Shown here in pieces: positions 41,744 to 54,240 of a DNA stretch of 64,000 nucleotides. How positions within the stretch are numbered: position 1 is the stretch's first letter; every line of letters starts with the position of its first letter. The translations under genes were made by a program, and so were the position numbers. A model generated the notes under the pieces. The model searched no databases and was not told the origin of the DNA. It worked only from the letters and a program-made list of their open reading frames with translations. The stretch comes from Ophiura sarsii (taxonomy: Eukaryota; Echinodermata; Ophiuroidea; Amphilepidida; Ophiuridae), in the NCBI GenBank assembly GCA_035610835.1, contig CM069446.1, positions 54,984,148 through 55,048,147 on the forward strand, in the 5' to 3' direction.

Positions 41744-44700
41744 CTGAATAAATAAATCAAGACAACTTAGTTCAAATAACATGTCAACGTATCAATGAAA
41801 TAGATCGCAAGTGGAGGACTCCGATATTGTCTAATCGCAGGTGTTGCAAGACAAACGACCGAGTGCACCGATGGCGGGTAGCTAAAAAATAGCGCTACCT
41901 CGCTAGTAACTGAGGCGTAACCCAAAATTGACTTGCCTACTTGCTCACACTTTCCGTAATTGATGATTGATTTTTCTCATCTTTTCAGGAATTTAACTTT
42001 TTTATTTGTACTTGACAATTAAATCAAAACGGTCATGGTTCAGTGAATTTAATAAGAATTGAATCCATGCTGAAAGAGAGTCCTATCTCTTGTATACACC
42101 CTGTATACAGGTTTTCAATTTATTATGGCCCAGTTATAATAGCTATAGACTGAATTCATCAAATACATGTGTATGTATTTGTAAGACTACACGAACTGCA
42201 CGTCAGTTTGTACCGGGTACAGTCTAATAATCATTCAATTGTTGTATGAGACTAGTTAAACACGTGTTAAACTACCCCCATATCCATTTTTAAACTTTTC
42301 AGTAAGTTAAACGTGTGATTAAGTTAAACACATTTTCAAAAATTGCGTTTTAGTTAAACGATGTGTTTGAAGTCAAAGTCAAACTAGTGTTTAGCTCAAA
42401 CCCGCGTTTAAATACGTACGAGAATACAGCCCAATGTGTCCAGGATTGAAAAAGCTATCCGTATATTAGGCCTATGCATTATATACCGCATACATAGATT
42501 CTAGTCATTTGATTGGTTATTAAAAGTGAGGGGATAATCAAGCTATGCCTTCAATTTCAATATGACGTCATGAAAAACAACTATGCTCGGGCATAGTATT
42601 TTTTGTTGACGTCACATCCCAAGGTTCACGAGTCAAGTGATCCGCATTCCGCGACCCCGAGTCAAACACCCGAATCGCCCGGGCCCCGATTAATGAAACG
42701 TAATAAGACGGCGAACAATTTCGCATTTATTAGTCTTCTGCGTAAACTTTTGTTTAACATTTTACATGATCAGTTTCGTGTTGTTGTACCGTTTTAAGAA
42801 ATTACTGAAAAGTAAATAGCTCTGGTTGCGCTTGTTGACGAAGAAGGTATCAAAAATATATCATGGATTCACCTAGCCTAAATGCAAAGTGTCTTGTGAA
42901 ATACGCTGTCTCTAGCAGTTTAGCGGTAAGAATACAGAGACCAACCTTCGGAATTCGGAAATCGATATTTTTGTCCGATTCTACTTTTTTCCTTAGCCTT
43001 TAGGCAACAGAACAATTAAGATTTGGTCTTGTGTACCTTTATTTCATGAACTTTGGTTGGCCTAAGGTGAATAAGTCTAAAGGAAATGTTCTTTTAACCA
43101 ATAAAGTGACAACAATCTATATATTTGGTATATAAATCAAATATCGACTGCTTTCATTCGGGTCACAGTCAAATGCAAAAAAAGGGGGGTAGGCATGTGG
43201 TTGTCCACAAAACCAGCAAAAATATCGCATGGTAGAACTCGCAAATGTACCGACGTAAGGTACAGTGGTACACACACACAAAAAGTGGTAGCCCCCCCCC
43301 CCCCCCCCACCCCTGTATCCGCCACTGGAAAGTTCTTAAATGTGTGTTTAAATTAATTTGTGATATTCGTGAGACATTATCATTTAACAGAAAAACATTT
43401 ATAACAATATTTCATTGAATTAAGGTTTTCACGTTGATATTTTAAGTTAATTTAGAGTCAAATTAGCTTGACAACAATTCTAACTTGTGAAAAAATGAAT
43501 AGAACTGTTAGTATGTCCAGGTCATGTTTGAGTGCTATGAGAGAGTGCAGAGAATTTGGATGGTTTTCATTTAAAAATATGAAAGTCAATGTGTCAAAAT
43601 AATGCTCATTACGTTCCAGTTACCTGTATAGTTTGGGATTTGTTTTTGAAAGGCTGAACTATGGTTGAACTGGCAATGAAGCTAGTATTTGCGTATGAAC
43701 GGGGTGTGAATGATGTGAACAATTTGGACCACCTGTCAGGACGACCCAAAAGGCAGTCTACACTCCTGCCATGTACCTTGTCACATATATTGACCTTTAG
43801 CCCCATTGGGCTAATTTTGAAAACTTAAATCTTCTCTATATCGTAACTCTTCACGAAATCCGGAACGTTTGATTTAACAAAATCTGAAAAAGTACTAGTT
43901 TTGAAACAAATTGAAGTTCTAATTCTTAACACAAGAACTTTCAAAAGTCGCGTGTAGGGCTATTAGTTCCACCCAAGAATTGGTCGATTCAACACCATTG
44001 ACCGCATGCTGGGTGGGGACCTTGATGATGGCCAAGGCAGTCTACAATCTTGCCCCATGCATGACTTGATGACTTGCTACAGTAAAACCAAAATCTGCTC
44101 TAGGTATATTATTAGTTTTATTGTGCATTTATCTTGAACTTTTGAGTATACACAATTTGAAATATCAGTAGTTTTTATCACAAATTGAAGTTCAAAGTTT
44201 TCATTTTTTAACACAACCACTTTAAAAAATAACAGTTTGGTTTCTAGTTCAACCCAGGAAATTATCCAAGGACCGATATCAAGCCTATAGAGCCTTGGGC
44301 CATGCTTGAGAGAGTGGTTGTAGGGTAGCAAGTGCCCGGCAATAAGCGGGTGGTGTGAAATAAATCTGAGTAATGGTGTAGGAGGGGGAAGTTTTTTACC
44401 TTCGAATAGCTTGCAAATTGGGGGTTAGAAGAGTCTCAAAGTAATGTAAATTTTCATCCCAAATATCTCATTTTTAAGATTAATAAAGAGATCAGTTGTC
44501 AATATCTGTAAGAGATTAAAGACTAGTGACAATAATAGGATAAGTTAATATATGGTATGATTTTGACACCAAAACCAAGGTTCCTGATACTTGTGGGTGC
44601 TAGCAAAGAAGATGTTGAAGACACCCACCACCACAATGCATTGCGTTTTTCAAAATGACCTTATTCTGGTTTCTTATTTGTCTCAGTTCCCATAGACATT

Positions 44701-47700
44701 ATACACACAATCATGGCTACATAGCGCGTTCATCTTTGGAGCTCTTAGGTTCTAGTTGTCATCAATGAATAAATTAGTTATCAGTGTTCCTTTTTCTTAT
44801 TTCTAAAACGTATGAGCTTGACAAATACATCATGTGAAAAAGCCTTAGTTGGCTGGTGCTCCCGCAATGCATTGTGGGATATCCTTATAATCTTCTTTTG
44901 GTTGCTAGTGTACTTACCCCTCCACCTATAGTCTCGACTCTCCAGTCGCAAAATTCATATCCTTTCTTTATGATGAGCGCCTTAGCGATTTGTGTTGATG
45001 TGGCTATAATAATCCATTTGAATCCTAAGCTCTTGCAGAGGTCTTCCACCATTTTTGTGAATGTCAGACTTAAACCCTGGTCACGATATTGTTTATCGAC
45101 GACACCTGTATATCATAGAAAACCGAAAAACAGGGTCCTCGTGTTATTTTCTCTAGCGGACAGCCTGTCAGCAGGTCACGCTCTGCTTCATGCAAGCTCC
45201 AAAGAATTCCGAAATTTTCCGAATAGAATAGCCAACTTTAGATCGCTTTCTCATAAAACCAGCGTATGTAGGAAGACTACTTCATTCACATTTGTTTTGA
45301 TTTATTATTTTCTGCAACTCCTTATATCAAATAGTGTTACTTTATGACTATATAAATGGCATAATTCTTGATTAATAAATGTGGTGAAATGTTCATAATT
45401 GTGTGATATGCGACTACAAACCGTGGACGTGACCGTTTACAACATTTGAATAACTATTTGCCAACATACACTTCATTATAAGGCATTGATCGTTCATAAT
45501 CATATAGTAAAAAAAATTAAAGTGAGATAGGGAGATATAGCAAATTTATGGAGACAGATAAAAATGGCGATACAGTTTTCAATATTTTAGCTCCTTTAGA
45601 TCATTGGAAATGATCAAATCACCTGTATTAAAGGGATACTAAGAGATGTGTTGAAGGCTGCGCCCTCAATCAGGATAAAAACCAGGCATTTCTACATTTT
45701 AACATTTGTATTGCATACACAAACTTACAGCTGTAAGGATTAAACAAAATCAGTTGTCTTTGTGCAATAAAACTTCGTTTAAACAAATTCCATCCTCGGC
45801 TCGGACAGTATTTTATGGTTAGCGTTACGCTATTTTTCTTTTCCATTCAATTTACATACGATATTACATAGAGGGCGTTTAAAATAAGTTTCAATTAGAC
45901 GATGCCGGTCACGATTTGCCTAAATTTGCAATTCGTATTGGTTTAACACGTAATCGCGAATACCCACCAACTCCACTCTAAAGTGTCCTTTCTTTTCATT
46001 TTTGCAAGTAAAATAACAGTTCTTGAATATGGCGGGTAATTTTAAATTAGTCACGTGTTTAGCTCGAAATTCCATATTATACACCTCAATTTTGATGCGA
46101 AATGGTAGAAAAGGTGTATAATACTTTGACGATATTCAAGCCTTATATTATAGTGTTATGATTATTGGGGAAATAACAAAATTTACGCGTGAGTTCGAAT
46201 TTCACTGGGGTAACTTTTTCTTTTGTCTTTATTTTTGTAACAAAATGACGTTGTTTTATCAAATATTTGATGTCACAGAGCTTCCATTCTCTATCTAGAA
46301 TACCCCAAACACATTTATAGACCTACATCCCAAATGCATCTGTGGAAAGGCTCGCTTCGGCAACCGATGCCCGGGTTAAGCCGAATTAAAATAAGTTATA
46401 CGGTAACCCAGCTTGAGATTATAGAATCGTTGAAGGTATCCCCAAAGCAGCTGATGAGAGGGCTTGGCGACCCCCGAAATGTACATAATCTGGTTGATTA
46501 TTTAGATCAAAAAGTTACGAGTACAAAATAGGCCTACGCATGCAATACATGCATTTTACGGAATAAACCTTTCCCTTTCTTCATGACTATCTCCCTCCCC
46601 CGGGACTTATGGTTGTTGAGGATCATGTCCTTACATTCTTCTCTACAACTTGTTGTTGTATACTAGAGGGTAACGCTCGCTTCGCTCGCGACCCGCTAGA
46701 TGGTTAAGCAAACCAGTGGTTCTCGGCTTGTTTTAGAGAATAAAAAAACCAAAAACTAAGTAAGACTTTTGGTTTTTTCGACCCAGGCCCAACTATTATT
46801 GATTTCATTTTACAAACGTGCATGCGCACACCTAAATAAAAATAAATTGAAGGCAGAACATTTGTAGCAGACATATTTATTTAGTTTCTATCCACGAATA
46901 AAATGGAAATATACTCTTCATTTATGAGACATAGGATTTGGGATTTACATCTAGTGAGAAAAGACGCAATATTATTTCCGTCTGATGTCAATATTTATTA
47001 AAATACATAGAAATATGAAATGTTTTACATGTTGTTGAAATGTTGTGATAAGACTATCATGGTAATGGTCTTTTGAGGGTCTAAGTAGTAGTTTTACAGG
47101 GGAGACCTAAATTAATCAGCTGTGTGGGAGAAGCAATTGGAGGTGGAAGGTCTTGTGGGTGAAATTTATAAAATGCTTGTGGAGCATATAAATTTGTTCT
47201 TTTTATACATGGGTAAGTGAAGCTGTTTAATATGAAATGATTTTCATTGAAATTAGGGTATTTAAACAATTGACCTGTGTATATATAAACATTAAGGGAA
47301 AGTTGATGTGTTTGCCTTATCCAAAATGATTAAGCATTATATATAAAATCATTGATTTCCTGGTCATTATGACAGCCTATAAAGTATGGGTCTGTTTTCT
47401 ATTTAAATTCTAGATATTTTAAGGACCTTGTTTAACATCCCATTTATATGAAAGACATAATAATATCGGTTTTCTGGCTTTAAGACACTTTACCACTGAG
47501 GTACGTGTCATAGGCCTATAGGTTTCAATCCGTATTTCTATAACAATCCAGGCCCTAATCCAGGCCCTAATACGATCCGTTTTGTGGATGGGTCCGATGG
47601 GATTTAAAGCATTTCTTCTCACTCCCCTTAAATCCATGTTTAATATCCGGGATGAAGGCCCAGTGTTGTATCTATGTGGGGAAGGGGAGGGGGTTGATTC

Positions 47701-50263
47701 ATCATTTAATTTGATTGATTTATAAAGTTATAATTTTAAAATTGAAATTCACAAACTCAAAACATATTAAACATCTACGATCAATGAGTGAAAAAGAGAT
47801 TTGATTCAATTTAGGAAATTATATTTAATATCCCTCCAAAAGTCCCTAGACTCAAATTATATAAACTCATAAAACAACGTCATTTGTTACAAAAATAAAG
47901 ACAAAAGAAAAATGTTTAACTCATAAAACAACGTCATTTGTTACAAAAATAAAGACAAACGAAAAAGTGACACTGTTGGGATTCGAACTCATGGAAACTA
48001 CTTCTTAGCGCAATCAGGCTAATGAAACGAAGGGTATTATAGACCGCTGCGCCATCGAGACAAATATTAATTTTAGTGGCGACGAATAACATAATAGTTA
48101 TACGTTCGGTTCAAGTGAGCAGTGTTGCTATAAATGGTAAGCCCAAAAGGCACCCACTAAACTTTATAATTGACATGATCCACCCGTCTCGCATCACGCA
48201 AAATGACGCCCAGTCATGCGCCTGTAGCATAAGCTTGGCAGCATCGTAAACCCTGGTTCGGCGACTACTTCCGATATATTTTGATATACCAAAAATGAAA
48301 TTATCCAGCCCCCCCCCCCCCCCCTCCCACCAAAGTATTTATGAACGGTCCTTTACTATATGATAAAAAGTTGTTTGATCAGTTTAAACATTGTAAATTT
48401 AATGTATACACTATACAAATGCTTTTTTCCCTCTGAAATATGGAAATTTGAATTAATTGCAATTTAATATTAGAGAAGTGTACGGCTTTTCAAGAAGCAC
48501 GGCGCGGCTGCGGCGGATCCCGACGAGTTTTTGTTCGTGTTGCCGTTGTGTTCTTACGATACCAGCACGTGACCAGGGGTCTTGCCACAATGATTTTTTT
48601 CGTGATCGTAATCGTCTCGTTTCAATTAATAGCGATATTTAAACATATTTCAACATTGTTTTAATCAAGTTTTGCTGCTTTTTTGTGAACTTGAACACGA
48701 CGGTCGTTTCAATGAGTAGTCATGGCCGAGCGGTTAAGGCTATAGACTATAAATCTATTGGATTCTCCCCGCGCCGGTTCGAATCCTGCCTGACGAAATG
48801 TTGTTACAATAAGCGATTTGGTCTGTGTATTGGAAAATGGCGTATATTTTTACTCCGCAAATGTTCATTCATGGATGTAATCGTCTACCTCCAGAGTATA
48901 TTACTGCATTATTTCCAAGATGTTTCACATTTTAATGTCGGGAACCTTATAACCTTTGACGAGTTTACATTTTACAAATGTGTTATTTTTTCTTTGGGAG
49001 AAATTTGCTATCAAACACGATGATAATATGTGGTAATTGTGCCGGTTTATCGAAAGGCAGGAAATACTGTTATTATAAAAGAAATATATTGTTATATCCA
49101 TTATCCTTTTTATTACCTGGAGTTCATGGGTTTTCTACACCACAGTTCAAATTTTAGCCCATTAGACAATACCATGATTTGAAATAAGCCGCTCCTAAAC
49201 TAATTAGTATGCACAGCCAATCGGAGTGCGTGTCTTCCGCAAGAAATCGTGCATATTTCATTTTACAGTGAACGCTTTTTGTGTGTGCTAACGACTGACT
49301 GATGAATCTAAATACAAACTATGATATTTGGTTATCACAATACATTGTTATGTTCAAGAATGTACCCAATAGGTTTTAATTGGCATATCAAGGTCTGTGA
49401 GTCGGGCACCATCCCGTACTAAAGGAAATTAAGAATAGTGTAATACACGTGTGGAAAACACTGGATCAAAAATGAGTTCGTGATACAGATTAAACTGAAT
49501 GATGATTAAATCGATGGGCCATCAACTATAACAATGTCGCATCGGACCATGGATCGCTGCACATGGCAGGTATCAATGGGCGCTTCTTATCTCTTCAGAT
49601 AGCATATGTACACAATCTTACAGACTCAATACCTCCGTGAGCAACCAATTAACATAGAGGTTAACCTTTGGTGACACGCTTGTATGTATTGTATTGTATT
49701 TTAGCAGTGTGCTAGCTACGTATACGTCTCGAAATTTATAGAAAATCCCTTCTCTACAATGGAGCACCAATTGTAGATGAGTTGAAGTGATGAGTGTTTT
49801 TTTTTTTTTTAATATGACGCTTCAAAAAAACATAAATCTACTTCGGAACATTTTGTTTATGTATAAATAACAAATAAACAGCAAATTTGTCCACCTTGAT
49901 TAATGTCCTTTCCGGCAATAAACTGCTATCACGTCTTGCTATTTTCCTTGTACTTTCCTATTATTCCTATTTTCTCTTTCATCCTTCTCTTTTTCTCTTC
50001 GCTCCCTTTTCATTTTTCGATATATATTTTTTTCATTTTCAGTTATTCTCAGTTATCCTCTGTAAATTTATGAATACAAAGTGAAAACTAGTTGTTTAAA
50101 ATATACAATCGACATACCTGATTCACCATAAACCCCGTTTTCAACGTTTCTGACTTGCACAATTCGTAAGTGGGCAATCACCTTTTCGGATGGTTGGTCG
50201 AGATTCCTGACAAGGACGACAGAGTACGGCAATCCGGAATTGCTTTTCTCGAGTATTTCTAAT
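41453..50263 (-). CDS. NAA80: NAA80-like gene, copy B (exons 2-4; no exon 1 in the window)
   Basis: The exons are 50118-50263, 44918-45105 and 41453-41743, with the same splice signals and phases as copy A. The frame is open through exon 4 to a TGA stop. The duplicated block ends at 60477, before the position where exon 1 would lie, and the following sequence is a tandem array. Copy B therefore has no visible start exon or promoter. It may be a 5'-truncated duplicate, use an exon beyond the array, or be the original 3' end of the gene with copy A derived from it. Reading frames and splice sites are undamaged, so loss of function, if any, is recent. Confidence 0.8.
42240..42410. repeat. GTTAAAC/GTTTAAC word block
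   Basis: AGTTAAAC, GTTTAAC and AAACTAGT words recur about ten times in both orientations within 170 bp. It resembles the 35.6-38.6 kb blocks in style. Confidence 0.6.
42563..42614. promoter_or_regulatory. 52-bp imperfect palindrome with a TGACGTCA at each end
   Basis: TGACGTCA at 42563-42570 and at 42607-42614 flank an inverted core containing ACTATGC and GCATAGT. The arms match at about 21 of 26 positions. TGACGTCA is the full CREB/ATF site. It may be functional or the remains of a transposon. Confidence 0.55.
44918..45105 (-). CDS. NAA80: NAA80-like exon 3, copy B, with four replacements
   Basis: The GNAT core exon matches 1639-1826 except at 44995, 45004, 45005 and 45008. On the coding strand these give Met143Ile, Met144Ile, Ser145Ala and Pro148Thr. 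The four changes fall in 14 bases of an otherwise essentially identical stretch. They lie on the strand after the acetyl-CoA helix and the turn beyond it, close to where GNAT enzymes place their substrates. Splice sites are intact. Confidence 0.87.
46279..46531 (+). CDS. Candidate terminal exon, copy B
   Basis: This is the duplicate of 3000-3252, with the same possible acceptor, open frame, TAG stop and downstream AATAAA. The same doubts apply. Confidence 0.28.
47872..48060 (-). mobile_element. tRNA-derived SINE, copy B
   Basis: This is the duplicate of 4592-4780, with the same tRNA-like head and doubled tail. The partial plus-strand member is also present, near 46184-46264. Confidence 0.62.
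48716..48797 (+). tRNA. Ser-type tRNA-like sequence with ATA anticodon, copy B
   Basis: Identical to 5432-5513 across the cloverleaf, including the ATA loop and the extra base before the acceptor 3' strand. It appears twice only because of the segmental duplication. Confidence 0.53.
50118..50263 (-). CDS. NAA80: NAA80-like exon 2, copy B
   Basis: This is the same 146-nt exon as 6834-6979, with acceptor and donor kept. The difference I see is C for T in GTC/GTT (Val, silent). It is in phase with exon 3 of copy B. No partner exon 1 is present upstream within this block. Confidence 0.85.
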
Positions 50264-52176
50264 CTGAAACAAAATTACAGATTTATATTGTAAAAACTCT
50301 GGTGTTTACCGTTCACAAAATATGGGCCGTATATATCTTGACAGACGCCCGGGCGCCAAATAATTAACCGCTACCAACATGTGGATAGGCTAGTTAAAAT
50401 GCGTTATAATAACATCATAGCTCGGGCGTAGTTCACAGAAAGCTCGCTGTACGGTATACATATTCGTCTCACGCACGTTTCATTGTATTATATATTATAT
50501 CGTTAAAACAGATTAGCTTTATTCCGTAAAAATCAAATCGATTAAAATTCCAATAGCTGCCAGCCAACTCTTTGTGGTCTAATGGCTATCGAGCAGGGCC
50601 CATGCACGAAAGGTTACTGGTTCGCATCCCGGTGTCGTATAATTTTGCGTATAAACCTTGTTCGATATTTTTTCGACAACGGATATATGTAATGTAAGTA
50701 CAAGTACAAAACACTTGTATACATACATGTATATCAGTTTCAATATAAATGTTGTTTACGGTAAATAAAATCTTAATATTGATCTTAAGCAAATGGTTGG
50801 AAACTTCATTGTTCGATATTGATATCTGTTAAATAATTATACCAAGTATTAATCTGTACACATTTTAATAACAAAGTGTATAAACGAAAAATCATGAGGG
50901 TAGTCATTTTGGACGGCCTTTTAAATCATCCTTTTATGGTAGTGATGTCCCACATCTGACAATATTAAGCAATATAAACGCGCGTTTTGCATCCATAATG
51001 CGTATCAAAATCATGTTATTGACTCGTAATGAACTGTATCAACACATAATTATTATTTGGTGTCCATTTTCTAATTCGTTCGAATTGATTTTCCTCAAAG
51101 GCCCTTTTATAAAAACTATGTTCCTTAAAATTTCGCATGTCGTGGGCACCGAATCACCATTTTAGGTGTACTCGTTTAGCTCCCAGAATTTCGCTATAGG
51201 GGATTTGACCGAAACGAATGATGGAGACCGTTTGAGGCAGTCATTTTAAAATAAGCCCTTTTGTAACAATGTCTTAGGCTTACATCTTTCATTTATTAAT
51301 CAATTACGCATGCAGTGTACATCCATTTATTTTAACTCATACATTCAAATTTTCAACAGGTTATCTTTTAAATTTTGATGGCCATTGTCAACACACCTGT
51401 AAATAATTTTGGCCACGTAGGATTTTTTATGACTTGTGATACGATGTTCCTTTCACACTCAGCTTCTTACAACACCAACTCATAAAAATACTCAAAGACT
51501 GATTTTTATAAAGAAACATTTTATTATAAAGAGCTGGGTGGGTCTCAGATTGAGAGTGATTTTCAGGTACTCTGCGTCATAGTAGATTCATTATAATGAC
51601 CATTAAAGGAAATCCAAATTTGATACGATGATTGCACTTGGTTAGGGCATCATGCAATGATTATTAAGAGAAATGAATGATACGTTTTTGGATGATAATT
51701 CCTTTCAGAAAACAGATCATAACTCAGTACACAAAGGAATATTTCACAAGTAAAAGCATGTCAGTCAATTATATGCTTTTCTTTGTATTATGCGCAATGA
51801 TATGCTTTTCTTTGTATTCTGAACATTGATACAGTGCTTTCCAGTAGCGTGCGCAAAGGGAGGGGGGGGGCGGCGAGGGGCCGCGTTTGAAATCAGTCTG
51901 GGGAAATGACTGCCAGTCGGGGGAAACTACTGCCAGTCGGGGGCAGGGCCGTCACTAGAGGGGGGGTGACCCAAATAGTCGGCAAATTTGTAGTCGGCAA
52001 ATTTATGCAGCAGTCGGCAAAATAAAAGAAAATGTTATAGAGAAAACTGATGAAAACCTGGAGGATTGGCCTTTAGTTGTTGACTGTGGTGTTTTTTGGA
52101 CTGTGCGATTTTTGGACTGTGCGATTTTATTGGACCGTGCGAAATTATTTACCCTCAACAAATTTTGGGCCTAATG

Positions 52177-53603
52177 TTTCAGTTTCAGTTTCAGTTTTAT
52201 TTACCAATAATACATATACAATAATTTTAAGTAAATACATTGGTGGGCTGACCAAAATCAGAGCAGAGCTCGCAAATATATTTGGCCACCCTTAAAAAAT
52301 CATTTAAACGTAACAAATTCGGATACATGTTGTCAGAGGCATGGACATTTATACTGTATACTGATGATGTACACATTGCAGAATAAAAATATTATTATAA
52401 TATTACTACATACGGTGAGTTATAACATTAATAGTGGATAATCAAAAACAAACAAAAAAGACAAACAAAAGTGACAATGAAATATGAAATGAATGAATTG
52501 AATTGAATTCACTGGCGATGTGACTGTATGGCAATTTGGTACCACGCGCCATAATGATGCTACAAAAGAAGCGATGCCACGGATTATACACATACACACA
52601 TCGCCAGGGAAATGACTGCACGAAATTTATAATTAAATTAAATATGGTGGTTGAAACATCATTCATAATATGATAAAAGGTAACCTTTGTATGTTTTGTT
52701 AAAACAATTTACGGATTTACATTTCTGAATGTCAGCATCAATGCCATTCCACTCCAGAGGCCCTTGTCTTCTAATGGTGTATCTAGCGAGATCGGTTTTG
52801 AAATTATGAGGTCTATACAAGTTGGAAGATCTGGTTCCATAGGAGTGGATGGCAGTTGATTTCTTGAAATAATTTGAAAATAAATCAGGGAGCATATTAT
52901 TTGTAAATTTATACATAAATATAGCCTTTTGAAGTCGATGAACATCGTAAATAGTGAGGGTCTTTAAGTTAGCAAACAGAGGGGCAGAATGTGCTAAATA
53001 ATGTGAGTTTGAACAAAGACGAATGATTTTCTTTTGTTTAACATGAATTGAACGAAGATTACAATTATTGGAATCAGCCCAAACAATATTACAATACTGG
53101 ATATGGGGAAGTACGAGGCTTGAATAGAGGGAAAACAAAATATGAGATGACAGAGAATGTTTTAACCTAAATAAGATTCCAGTATATTTTGAGACGAGAT
53201 TAGTGATGTGGGCGTTGTGCTGATACCATGATAAAGATTCATCAACTATTATCCCAAGAAATTTGGTACTCGAAACCTTCATGATTGGGATATTTTCAAT
53301 GTTGATGTCGGGATAATTATGAATACGTGAGTCATATCTATTTCTGAAGTACATGTAAGTAGTTTTGTTAATATTTAGGGATAACTTATTAGCATTTAAC
53401 CATGTGGTGATTTTTATTAGTTCGTTTTTCGTAATATTAGCAAGCTCGGTGAGGCTTTTATGTGAGGCAAGTAGGTTGGTATCATCAGCAAAAATTACGA
53501 ATTTAAAGAAATTACTTGAAAATACAACATCATTTATATAGATAATAAACAAAAGGGGTCCCAATATAGAACCTTGAGGAACACCACAGGTGGAGGAAAT
53601 GCC
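52177..53603 (-). mobile_element. 5'-truncated LINE, copy B
   Basis: This is the duplicate of 8900-10324, with the same 5' truncation point and (CTGAAA)n tail. It shares its insertion site with copy A, so it predates the duplication or conversion event. Confidence 0.85.
52659..53603 (-). CDS. LINE reverse transcriptase fragment, open frame
   Basis: The frame runs unbroken from GISSTCGVPQGS through FADDTNLL to the C-terminal HSYGTRSSN, GPLEWNGID and the stop. It lacks the first RT motifs and the endonuclease, so it cannot support retrotransposition. It is longer than the copy A frame because the A-run near 52878 has one base fewer. Confidence 0.85.
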   Translation of the reverse strand, partial: GISSTCGVPQGSILGPLLFIIYINDVVFSSNFFKFVIFADDTNLLASHKSLTELANITKNELIKITTWLNANKLSLNINKTTYMYFRNRYDSRIHNYPDINIENIPIMKVSSTKFLGIIVDESLSWYQHNAHITNLVSKYTGILFRLKHSLSSHILFSLYSSLVLPHIQYCNIVWADSNNCNLRSIHVKQKKIIRLCSNSHYLAHSAPLFANLKTLTIYDVHRLQKAIFMYKFTNNMLPDLFSNYFKKSTAIHSYGTRSSNLYRPHNFKTDLARYTIRRQGPLEWNGIDADIQKCKSVNCFNKTYKGYLLSYYE

Positions 53604-54240
53604 CTACAAATGCCAAATTATAAAACATTTAGGTACATTTACAGCACTGTTTACCTTTTCTAGGACGTTAAATTTCGACTTATAGTGGGGTCTTAGTTTC
53701 AAACACTGCTGGGTATTGCCAGAGTGCAAAATATTATTTGATGGTGTGCATTCTGCAGGTGTGGAATTTGTTTCTAAATGTTGTTTGTAATGTTTGTGCA
53801 ATATTAATAAACTATTGGAGTCCTTTTCTTCATATCTAAGCATGCATTTTACATGAATTTGGGTGTTTGGTACCGTCGGTAGTATTTTATCAAATTTGCT
53901 ATCTAAATTGCTACAAAATAGTATGCAGAAATTTAGAGTTATTTCATTTGGAGTGCCCAAAATCTTTTACTCAAAAACCCATGTTAATTGTAGCAAAAAA
54001 CAAGCTATAGGATGTATAGGCTAAATGGCTCATCTCTTTATACACTCCTCCCCCCCCCCCTTTCCCCCTTTTCCCTGGGTGAAGTCACAATTAGTCGGAC
54101 AAGTGGGGAATCGTTCTATAATTCAGGTGTATGTGTTGAAAAATTGATACCCAAAATCGTTTCTAGTTCACACAAGATCTAAATTATTCCATGTTTAAAC
54201 TTATTATGGATAGTAAACACGGGTCTCAAATCTAAGCTTA

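Larger units (their letters stand above)
41744..44917. other. Intron 3 of copy B
   Basis: Twice the length of the copy A intron. It contains a GTTAAAC/GTTTAAC word block (42240-42410), an imperfect palindrome with a CRE-like word at each end (42563-42614), a C-run at 43291-43307 and about 500 bp (43840-44360) not present in A. Confidence 0.7.
45106..50117. other. Intron 2 of copy B
   Basis: Same content as 1827-6833. The Harbinger-like relic at about 48308-48340 has a C-run where copy A reads ACCCCAACCCCC. Confidence 0.7.
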
